Below are positions 1 through 5,355 of a stretch of 6,099 bases of DNA, one piece after another. The notes under the pieces are model-generated. The model had not been told where the DNA came from. It was given only the letters and a program-made list of their open reading frames with translations, and did no database searches. Each line of letters opens with the position of its first letter. The first letter of the stretch is position 1. The stretch is from the NCBI GenBank assembly GCA_030037185.1, contig JASHRR010000727.1:1-6099 (forward strand), in the 5' to 3' direction. Position numbers and translations under genes: made by a program. This stretch comes from Xanthobacteraceae bacterium (GTDB lineage: Bacteria; Pseudomonadota; Alphaproteobacteria; Rhizobiales; Xanthobacteraceae).

Positions 1-174
1 AGGCGCACAATTGTAAAGACCCGAGATACTGATGACCGGCAGGGCCCGTAAGGTCAAAAAACTAAAACGGCTGATGGGACGGTCAGTTGTCCACGGCCAG
101 CATAGCGGTGCCGGAGGCGTTCCGGTATTTTTTTGGGCGATCGCCACCACAGGGGTCGGCGCAAAGAGGCCGTT

Positions 175-419
175 ATGGATTGGGCGCGCATGCTGGCCTA
201 CGTCACAAGGACGGTGGATCAAGAGCTGCTGGCCCGGAACGAATATCCGGCCACCGAAAACCATCCTGCAAGACCAGCTGAAAGGCCGGCTGATGCTCTC
301 GGACGCCGAGCGAGCCACCTCGGCGAGGTTGGTCATCGCCTGGGTCGCAAGGTTCTCGCCGAGTCGCAACCGTCGCTCGGCCGGACACGATCCTAGCGTG
401 GTACCGCAAGCTGGTCGCC
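175..419 (+). pseudogene. Frameshifted 5' fragment of an integrase-core (IS481/IS3-like) transposase
   Basis: The ATG at 175 is preceded by an AAAGAGG ribosome-binding sequence seven bases upstream. It opens a reading frame (MDWARMLAYVTRTVDQELL...) that I recognise as the N-terminus of a widespread transposase with an rve integrase core, normally several hundred residues long. The family text continues across three frames: NEYPATEN, then ILQDQLKGRLMLSDAERAT, then LGEVGHRLGRKVLAE, then VATVARPDTILAWYRKLVA. The breaks lie near 262 (consistent with loss of two bases), 320 (loss of one) and 363 (loss of one). Similarity stops near 419, so the whole catalytic DDE core is absent and the fragment cannot be functional. 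I saw no terminal inverted repeats or target duplication. It lies convergent to topB, 60 bases beyond its stop. The family match is from memory; the frame continuity is seen directly. Confidence 0.75.
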
Positions 420-455
420 CGTACATCCTCTGACGCAGGCTCGTCGCCAGCAGCA

Positions 456-470
456 GCGGCAAGCTGCCGC
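456..470. repeat. Small hairpin just beyond the topB stop
   Basis: GCGGCA (456-461) and TGCCGC (465-470) form a perfect 6-bp inverted repeat with a three-base loop. It begins ten bases downstream of the topB stop on the minus strand. There is no T-run behind it, so it is at best a weak or Rho-assisted 3' end signal for topB. Confidence 0.35.
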
Positions 471-479
471 CCGCTCGGA

Positions 480-2912
480 CTATAGCCAACCCCGCTCACT
501 GAAACCAGAAAGATCAACTCCAGGCGGCGCATACCATCCCGCCGAGCCATAGCGGGCACCAAGCTTTAGAGCAACGTCCTTATTGCCGTAAGGGATACGG
601 AGCGGCGTTCCTGCCAGGGAATTTGCCTGAGCGGGCTTCGATGCAGCCGCATGGGTGTCAGCTTTGCGTTGCCGAGACCTCTTCGTCGGCGCCCTCGATT
701 GGGGCGCGATGGATTCGGCTAGCCTGTCACCCGTCTTGCGACTGCGATTTATGCGCTTCGTCCCCCGGTTCAAGTCGATCCACGCAGACATCGCGGCCGA
801 GCTGGCCTTGGCCTCGTCGGGAATGACGACGCCTTTCCCCTGCGCAATTCTCTTCGCGTACAATAACTGTGCCGGACTTGCTGGTTTGGTTGCGAGTGTT
901 CCGGCCGTTTCGCCGTTGGCTTTCTTGGGCACGTGCTCGTTGAGAAACTTTCGGCAAATCGATATCGACGTCCTATAGCCGGCCGGAGGCTTAATGCCCT
1001 TCTGCCGGGCGATGCTGTCCGCAAAACGCTTCATCGCGGGCGTTGGCGGATACGATCCGGGACCGTTGCCGACCGCGGCGACAAGCAAGGGAGGCCCTCC
1101 GGCACCAGCCCCTTCCTTGAGCTTGCCGATGATGCGTAGGGCGACATCGCACACGGCGTCGATCGCACCGACCATCTCCTGCTTGCCGACAACGACATCG
1201 TCGAGCAGGCACTCAAGTTGCGCGGTCACGCCGGGGTCGACCAACGCCGGGTCGGCCTGTTTGAGAACACCGAACAGCGACAGGCCCGTCTCTGTCGGTA
1301 CGATGTGCTTTCCCTGGGCCATCAGAAATCCTTGTCTCTTCAGCCCGCCGATGATCTCGGCTCGGGTCGCCGGCGTGCCAATGCCCTTGGCTTCCTTGAG
1401 GCGTTCCCGCAGAACCTCATCATCAACGAAGCGCCAGGCATTTTGCATTGCCTCTATCAGGGTGCCTTCGTTGTAACGCGGCGGTGGCCGGGTCTCCTTG
1501 TCCTCGATTTTTGGATCCTGTAGCTGTGCGGTCTCGCCATTGCGCAGCGGCGGCAACAATTGCGCCTCGTCGCCCTTTTCGTCGGCGGGCTGCCAGTCCG
1601 GGAACGCGGCACGCCAGCCAAGATCGATCGGCTGGCGACCGGAGGCCCGGAATTCGAAGCCGCGCACGTCAAGGGTTGCGGTTGTCTGCCGATAGCGGAA
1701 GTCGGGCATCAGTGCTGCCAGATAGGCCCGCGCGATGACGTCGAACAGTTTCTTCTCGTCGGAAGACAGACGGGGCCAGACCTCGGGCAGTTTACCGATC
1801 GTGTTGACGTTGGGAATGACGGCGTGATGGCTCGCCCCCTCCAGTCCCTTGTCGTAGAAAGCACCGCTTGCGCCTTTTCGGATAATTGGCGGCTCGGGCA
1901 CGGGGATTGGGCTGAGCGATTGACACACCTGCAGCCCGGACACAATCCTCGGCACGTCGGATATCAAACTCTGCGGCAGGTAGCGAACCTCGGCGCGAGG
2001 GTAGGTGATGATCTTCCTGCCCTGGCCGTCGTAGAGTTCCTGCGCCACTTCGAGTGTCTTGCTGGCCGACCAGCCGAAGCGCGAACCGCAAAGCTTCTGC
2101 AGCGACGGCAAATCGTGCAGCTTGGGTGGCCCTTGCCGCTTATCCTCCACGCGCACGGCAAGCGCGTCCTCGAAGCCCTCGACCGCATTGGCGATGTCCT
2201 GCGCAATCTCGCGCCGGACAATCCGCTCCTGCGGCGCGTGCCGCATCTGGAATTGGCCTGCCACAACCTTCGCGTTGGCGACGACCTCAAAATAGGCGAT
2301 TGGCACGAAGTTCCGAATTTCCAGCTCACGCTTGCATACAATGGCCAGGGTCGGCGTCTTCACGCGGCCAACGCCGATTACTCTCCGCGCACCTTGACCC
2401 AGGATGACGGTGGCGGTGCGGGTGAGTGACAGATTGTAGATCTGGTCGGCCTGTCGGCGCGCGACGGCGGCGGCGTAAAGGCGGGCATATTCGGCATTTG
2501 GCTTTGCCCGACCGAATGCGTCGCGGATTGTCTGCGAATCCTGCGCGGTGAACAGTACGCGCATCACTTGGCCGCGGTACTCGTAATGTTCGAGAATTTC
2601 CTGGCCGATGAGTTGACCTTCTCGATCGCAATCGGTAGCGAGCCAAACCCGCTTGGCGGTGCGCAGCGCCTCTCGGATGGCTTTGAGCTTTGCGGACTTG
2701 TTGCCGCCCTCAGCAGGGCGGGTGCCGTAGAGACCTTCCGGCCGTAGTAGGATTGGCGACCAGCGCTTCCAGTCCGGCACCACATCTTCCGGTTCGAGCA
2801 GATCCAACAAATGGCCCTCGGCCGGGAGAATGTCGCCGTAGCGAGAACCAACCGCGGCGCGGACGTCTTTCGCCTGGCTGGATTTCTCCGTGATGACGAT
2901 TTGATCGGCCAT
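480..2912 (-). CDS. topB: DNA topoisomerase III (type IA), ICE/plasmid type with DUF5710-like C-terminus
   Basis: This 810-aa enzyme cuts one DNA strand through a 5'-phosphotyrosine link, passes the other strand and reseals. It probably resolves replication or transfer intermediates of the mobile element. The TOPRIM domain is at residues 3-150, with catalytic Glu9 in ITEKSSQAKD and the acidic triad D94-C-D96-R-E98-G. The active-site Tyr304 sits in ITYPRAEVRYLP. Type IA signatures follow at about 475-492 (RPPPRYNEGTLIEAMQNA) and 510-518 (GIGTPATRA). The tail holds two similar modules (about 622-660 and 678-716), a basic linker (718-769) and a DUF5710-like end (770-810). I chose the ATG at 2912 because MADQIVITEKSSQ is the family N-terminus; the upstream ATG at 2975 lies inside the probable promoter. 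No clear Shine-Dalgarno sequence precedes it. Both flanks are decayed, yet this gene is open throughout, which suggests selection. Confidence 0.95.
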   Translation of the reverse strand: MADQIVITEKSSQAKDVRAAVGSRYGDILPAEGHLLDLLEPEDVVPDWKRWSPILLRPEGLYGTRPAEGGNKSAKLKAIREALRTAKRVWLATDCDREGQLIGQEILEHYEYRGQVMRVLFTAQDSQTIRDAFGRAKPNAEYARLYAAAVARRQADQIYNLSLTRTATVILGQGARRVIGVGRVKTPTLAIVCKRELEIRNFVPIAYFEVVANAKVVAGQFQMRHAPQERIVRREIAQDIANAVEGFEDALAVRVEDKRQGPPKLHDLPSLQKLCGSRFGWSASKTLEVAQELYDGQGRKIITYPRAEVRYLPQSLISDVPRIVSGLQVCQSLSPIPVPEPPIIRKGASGAFYDKGLEGASHHAVIPNVNTIGKLPEVWPRLSSDEKKLFDVIARAYLAALMPDFRYRQTTATLDVRGFEFRASGRQPIDLGWRAAFPDWQPADEKGDEAQLLPPLRNGETAQLQDPKIEDKETRPPPRYNEGTLIEAMQNAWRFVDDEVLRERLKEAKGIGTPATRAEIIGGLKRQGFLMAQGKHIVPTETGLSLFGVLKQADPALVDPGVTAQLECLLDDVVVGKQEMVGAIDAVCDVALRIIGKLKEGAGAGGPPLLVAAVGNGPGSYPPTPAMKRFADSIARQKGIKPPAGYRTSISICRKFLNEHVPKKANGETAGTLATKPASPAQLLYAKRIAQGKGVVIPDEAKASSAAMSAWIDLNRGTKRINRSRKTGDRLAESIAPQSRAPTKRSRQRKADTHAAASKPAQANSLAGTPLRIPYGNKDVALKLGARYGSAGWYAPPGVDLSGFSERGWL

Positions 2913-2955
2913 GACGGGCTCGGTTGGAAGAATCGTTTCGACAGCGGAGCCATGA

Positions 2956-2970
2956 GAACATATCGTGAAC
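2956..2970. promoter_or_regulatory. Candidate LexA (SOS) operator on the topB promoter
   Basis: The plus strand reads GAAC-ATATCGT-GAAC, equivalent to GTTC-N7-GTTC on the topB strand. This is exactly the direct-repeat consensus described for LexA in Alphaproteobacteria. One half-site overlaps the proposed -10 hexamer and the other lies in the spacer, where a bound repressor would block RNA polymerase. An 8-base fixed pattern has a modest chance of occurring somewhere in 6 kb, but its position on this promoter makes coincidence less likely. Regulation is inferred, not shown. Confidence 0.6.
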
Positions 2971-2985
2971 GACACCGCGACACAA
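2957..2985 (-). promoter_or_regulatory. Probable sigma-70 promoter of topB
   Basis: Reading the minus strand, TTGTGT (2985-2980) is followed after 17 bases by TATGTT (2962-2957). These match the -35 and -10 consensus at three and four of six positions, with ideal spacing. Transcription would start near 2950 and give a 5' leader of about 38 bases before the ATG at 2912. This supports 2912 over the upstream in-frame ATG at 2975. Confidence 0.5.
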
Positions 2986-3120
2986 GCGACCTTTTACGGC
3001 TTCGCGTTAGCCCGCAAAAGCCATGACGGACCGGACGGCCTTCGGAAATTAGATCCGCCATCAGCGCGAAGAACGGGAGATGACCCTGACCGATCGGACT
3101 GATGAGTTCGCGCGCTACCG

Positions 3121-3279
3121 CGAGAAGGCATCATTGGTCCGAACGATTCCTGCGTCGTCGCGATCGCACGGTGGGACCGTCCTTGGCAATGTGCTCGTTA
3201 AGTAGGATGTCGGGCCTGGGTGTCGCGCAACAGCCGCGCCAGCTCGGCCTTACGCTCGAGGAACGGAAAAAGCGGCCCC
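3121..3279 (-). pseudogene. Decayed fragment of an ATP-dependent DNA ligase (LigD/ligase-domain type)
   Basis: On the minus strand, from about 3279 downward, one frame reads PLFPFLERKAELARLLRDTQAR. After a one-base slip near 3210 it continues ILLNEHIAKDGPTV. This follows the pattern of bacterial ATP-dependent ligase domains, where an ERKxxLxxLL segment is followed by a hydrophobic strand and a xxEHxxxDGxxV motif. Past 3167 the match weakens. AGIVRTNDAFSR (about 3157-3122) could be the remains of the EGIVSK...YR motif, with an intervening helix deleted. Only some 50 codons survive, without the KxDG nucleotidyl-transfer lysine motif, so it is non-functional. It points the same way as topB, about 200 bases upstream. 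Identification rests on remembered family motifs; a chance resemblance is possible but unlikely for the first two segments together. Confidence 0.55.
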
Positions 3280-3309
3280 GACCAGTTTGCTGACGTTGCC
3301 GGGGCCAGA

Positions 3310-3344
3310 GGGAGCGGATGATGACTCCCGTCTACTCCGCTCCC
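3310..3344. repeat. Perfect 9-bp inverted repeat
   Basis: GGGAGCGGA (3310-3318) is the exact reverse complement of TCCGCTCCC (3336-3344), with a 17-base loop. The loop contains a further CTCCC copy (3325-3329), so two alternative pairings are possible. No T-run follows on either strand. It lies 31 bases beyond the ligase remnant in sequence with no assignable gene. It may be a protein-binding palindrome, an old element end or a chance structure. Confidence 0.45.
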
Positions 3345-3718
3345 ATGACACGCTCATGCAAAGCTCATGACGCTTTGGGCTCTGCTCTTGGCGATGATCC
3401 TCGACCCCTTACTGGATCGTAGCCCTCGATAAAGCCTGACGGCGGTCTCATAGGCTGCACGGCCACCTCGAACGCTCTATCACTCAAGCGGCCACAATCC
3501 ACTGCGAGCTGGCGTTTCGCAATTCTCCGGGTGGGCCTCTCAACCCCTCGCCGCCGCGCTTGAACTCGCTCCCGCGTAGCTTGGGTCCCGGTGCAATTCA
3601 AAGACGATTCTAGGGTCTGGATCAGTGCACAGTAAAATCGAGAATTACCGTAACCGGGGGAGTAGATGGTACTCTTGACCCGCTCGTAAATACTACCACC
3701 GACTGCCAAGCCATATTA
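3345..3718. other. Unassigned stretch with no supportable gene
   Basis: A 114-codon open frame exists on the minus strand (3709-3365), but I do not recognise its product. It is rich in Arg and Pro, has no ribosome-binding site I would trust, and no neighbouring frame reads like a known family. The part at about 3600-3720 is visibly more AT-rich than its surroundings. Near 3350-3375 the string GCTCATG occurs twice, 15 bases apart. I read this as decayed or intergenic DNA. Confidence 0.4.
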
Positions 3719-3832
3719 TTAGGACCGGGTGTGGCGGCACCGAGCGCCCTCCTTGATGGCCGTGCACAGCTCGTCCTTCCAGGACTCCAACCTCACCTTG
3801 GCGGCCTCGATTGCCGCCTTCGCCTCAACCAG
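3719..3832 (-). other. Unrelated helical coding tail joined to the ABC-protein remnant
   Basis: Directly after the ABC substrate-binding motif ends at PADL, the same minus-strand frame stays open for 37 more codons and stops with TAA at 3721-3719. The text begins LVEAKAAIEAAKVRLESWK and then DELCTAIKEGARCRHTRS. It is a predicted amphipathic, charged helix unlike the PADLPV...TKFELVINLKTAK continuation expected for the family. It may be the end of another gene joined by deletion or recombination. I do not recognise the source protein. Confidence 0.4.
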
Positions 3833-3985
3833 AAGATCGGCTGGCTTTTCGCCTTTAAGAATGCAGCCGGTGTATGCCCACTTGGCGAAAGCTCTCACTG
3901 AAATCAACGCCCATAGCTCAAAAGCGCCCCTTCCCGCGCCTCAAGGCTGTTCCAAAACATCGTGGGTAGCGCAAAGCGAGCCGCG
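3833..3985 (-). pseudogene. Frameshifted 3' fragment of an ABC-transporter substrate-binding protein (ABC_sub_bind, PF04392)
   Basis: Read on the minus strand in three successive frames, the sequence gives AARFALPTMFWNSLEAREGALLSYG, then VDFSESFRQVGI, then YTGCILKGEKPADL. This is the characteristic C-terminal region of the periplasmic solute-binding proteins expanded in Bradyrhizobium and relatives, where intact copies read roughly LLSYG...YRQVGxYTGRILKGEKPADLPV. The first break is at a GGGC run (3909-3912, one base extra). The second is near 3873, where two bases appear lost. The N-terminal two thirds and the last 30 or so residues are missing, so there is no signal peptide and no function. 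Upstream of 3985 the reading becomes ambiguous. It lies in the same orientation as topB and the ligase remnant. Confidence 0.7.
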
Positions 3986-4177
3986 TCCGAACTACCGCCG
4001 CTTGAGCCGCTATGATGTCATCGGGCTGATCTGGCTGCTGCATGGCCTGGCCGGCCGGTCGTCGCCCTGACCGCCGACCGTGCGGTGATCGGCACAGCGG
4101 GAGGCCAAGTAACGTTCTACCGAATGGCAACTCAAAACCACTGAGAGGCATGGTGAGTTGTTTGAGTCTCGCAGGCT

Positions 4178-4201
4178 GAGCCGCATCTCGTGGCGCGGCT
4201 C
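4178..4201. repeat. 7-bp hairpin upstream of the membrane-protein gene
   Basis: GAGCCGC (4178-4184) pairs perfectly with GCGGCTC (4195-4201) around a ten-base loop. No T-run follows on either side in the usual place, so a classic terminator is unlikely. It sits between the decayed region and the intact plus-strand genes. Confidence 0.35.
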
Positions 4202-4230
4202 GTTACGATCTTTGCGGGCGGCATAGCCGG

Positions 4231-4259
4231 TTGACGTTCCCAGATTGTTCTGATTCTAC
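4231..4259 (+). promoter_or_regulatory. Weak promoter candidate for the membrane-protein gene
   Basis: TTGACG (4231-4236) matches the -35 consensus at five of six positions. The hexamer 17 bases downstream, TTCTAC (4254-4259), is a poor -10. Position and orientation suit the gene starting at 4353, but only the -35 is convincing. Confidence 0.3.
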
Positions 4260-4279
4260 CGTGGAGGGAGGCGCCACGG
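4259..4279 (+). promoter_or_regulatory. Hairpin with a purine-rich loop in the leader of the membrane-protein gene
   Basis: CCGTGG (4259-4264) and CCACGG (4274-4279) form a perfect 6-bp stem whose nine-base loop is AGGGAGGCG, a Shine-Dalgarno-like string. A second GGAGG at 4281-4285 lies seven bases before an in-frame ATG at 4293. It could influence the choice between starts at 4293 and 4353, but this is speculative. Confidence 0.3.
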
Positions 4280-4352
4280 CGGAGGCCATTCGATGCCTCG
4301 CGCTGCTGACGGGAAAGGCGCGTGCTCAGACCTGCGTCGGGGGACCACCACC

Positions 4353-4781
4353 ATGATTGGCATTGGCATCGTCTTCAGCGTAGTCGGCCTTGGATATCTA
4401 TGCTGGGCGCTGTTTGACCTCATAGTGTACGCGCTGCCAGCGGTTGTCGGCGTTAGCGCAGGCTTTGCGGCCTATCACAGCGGCGCTGGCGTACTCGGAG
4501 CCGTCATCGTCGCCCCGATCGCCGGAGGCTTCACCCTGGGGGTGGGGCAGGCCGCACTCGAGACATACCGGTCGCCGAAGATCCGCACGGCCATCGCACT
4601 CCTCTTCGCCGTGCCGGCCGCCTGGGCGGGCTATATGTTGACGCTCGGCCTGGCGCAACTCGGTGTCCCTTCGGTGGCGTGGCAACAGGCATTTGCGCTG
4701 TTCGGATCCATGGTGGTCGGCTTCACGGCCTGGGAGCGCATGATGCAGCAAATCCCGCCCGATCCACCTGGCGGACAATGA
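4353..4781 (+). CDS. Small multi-spanning membrane protein of ICE clusters, function unknown
   Basis: The product is 142 aa and strongly hydrophobic. About four or five membrane segments are visible: roughly residues 2-21, 23-41, 46-66, 79-98 and 111-127. Short polar turns separate them (YHSGAG at 41-46, ETYRSPKIR at 70-78), and the C-terminus is polar and Pro-rich. Homologues beginning MIGIGI(V/I)FSVVGL occur next to DUF736 genes in rhizobial ICEs, but I know no demonstrated function. The start at 4353 has a GGGGGA element eight bases upstream and agrees with the remembered family N-terminus. An in-frame ATG at 4293 with a better GGAGG site would add a 20-residue polar extension (MPRAADGKGACSDLRRGTTT) and cannot be excluded. 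It is an inner-membrane protein by composition, with no signal-peptidase site evident. It is likely transcribed separately from DUF736, since 574 bases separate them. Confidence 0.75.
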   Translation: MIGIGIVFSVVGLGYLCWALFDLIVYALPAVVGVSAGFAAYHSGAGVLGAVIVAPIAGGFTLGVGQAALETYRSPKIRTAIALLFAVPAAWAGYMLTLGLAQLGVPSVAWQQAFALFGSMVVGFTAWERMMQQIPPDPPGGQ

Positions 4782-5172
4782 CGTGGCTTTGATCTCTCCG
4801 TTTTCTGCCGCCGGGCCACTAACCGCTGAAGCTGAAGGTCTTGCCACCCTCGTCGTCTGTTGGCTGTCCGGCAGCGTCAGCCGTCAAGCTGGCCGTGACT
4901 GCGCGATCCCGCGGCGGCGCGATCGAGCGGCACCGATATTGTCAGCCGACCGGCATTGATGGCTGCATTACGCCGCGAGACGCAGCCCGGCAGTATCAGG
5001 ACGCCTTTCCGTACGTCAGGGTTTCTGTTTTCTCGCCAGGCGACGCCGCCTCTTGCGTGGCCCCATGTCTGCCACGTCTTCTCCCTAAAGGCCGTCTGGC
5101 ACGCGACGACGCGGTCTCATCGATGACGCGATCTGGCCACAGGGACGGCTGCGCCTCGATCGCCTTGCCGCA

Positions 5173-5247
5173 ATGGCGGCGCTGCGACTTTCTTCCCCTG
5201 GGCTTCGCCCATTCCTCGCGGAGACAAGAAAGTCGCTGCGCTGCCAT
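5173..5247. repeat. Long hairpin / inverted repeat, 22-bp arms
   Basis: The arms 5173-5194 and 5226-5247 pair at 20 of 22 positions by Watson-Crick rules, plus one G-U (5178/5242) and one T-T mismatch (5183/5237). The innermost 11 bp, GCGACTTTCTT with AAGAAAGTCGC, are perfect. The 31-base loop itself contains TGGGC-TTC-GCCCA (5199-5211), which makes a second nested hairpin. It lies 109 bases before the DUF736 start. A transcribed copy would be very stable; as DNA it could form a cruciform or a single-strand hairpin. Confidence 0.7.
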
Positions 5248-5342
5248 CCTGCGCTGCGCGGCGGCCCTGACGGGTGCGTCGTCGATCGCCTGCGGCCTTT
5301 TGATCGCCATCGAGACCGCGATGGTCGCGGACTCGGACAGCC

Positions 5343-5350
5343 AGGGAGAA
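5343..5350 (+). promoter_or_regulatory. Ribosome-binding site of the DUF736 gene
   Basis: AGGGAGAA lies five bases before the ATG at 5356 and selects this start over the in-frame ATG at 5173, which falls at the foot of the long hairpin and has no comparable site. Confidence 0.7.
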
Positions 5351-5355
5351 ACCAC

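Larger units (their letters stand above)
3986..4352. other. Intergenic stretch before the membrane-protein gene
   Basis: The first part may include more of the decayed ABC gene on the minus strand, but I cannot read a convincing frame. It contains a 7-bp hairpin (4178-4201), a weak promoter-like pair (4231-4259), a GC hairpin with a purine-rich loop (4259-4279) and an in-frame alternative start for the membrane protein (4293). I see no RNA gene and no complete ORF. Confidence 0.4.
4782..5355 (+). other. Long structured non-coding leader before the DUF736 gene
   Basis: No frame here reads like a known protein on either strand. The long open frames that cross it (plus 4841-5458, minus 5733-4996) run antisense or out of frame through the DUF736 gene and look like high-GC artefacts. 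The stretch is rich in inverted repeats: AGGCG/CGCCT (5038-5051), CGTGGC/GCCACG (5056-5076), a 22-bp-arm hairpin (5173-5247) and CCATCG/CGATGG (5307-5324) close to the start codon. The motif GATCGCC occurs three times (near 5158, 5284 and 5302). It could hold an RNA leader, a small RNA, or a cis DNA site of the element. Confidence 0.5.

Noticed and set aside
32..433. A 133-codon plus-strand frame at the left edge
   Set aside because: Only its middle part (ILQDQLKGRLMLSDAERAT) is meaningful, and that belongs to the frameshifted transposase; the rest is a composite of other frames.
1560..2429. A 289-codon plus-strand open frame inside topB
   Set aside because: It is antisense to conserved topoisomerase motifs, and its text matches nothing known; it is a high-GC shadow.
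2912..2975. Longer topB form starting at the ATG at 2975
   Set aside because: The 21 extra residues are not part of the family N-terminus, and the codons lie within the proposed -10 and LexA box.
3080..3205. A 41-codon plus-strand frame starting MTLTDRTDEFARYREK
   Set aside because: GGGAG lies directly against the ATG, too close to serve it, and the frame is antisense to the readable ligase remnant. It was tempting because the codons look natural, but I cannot support it as a gene.
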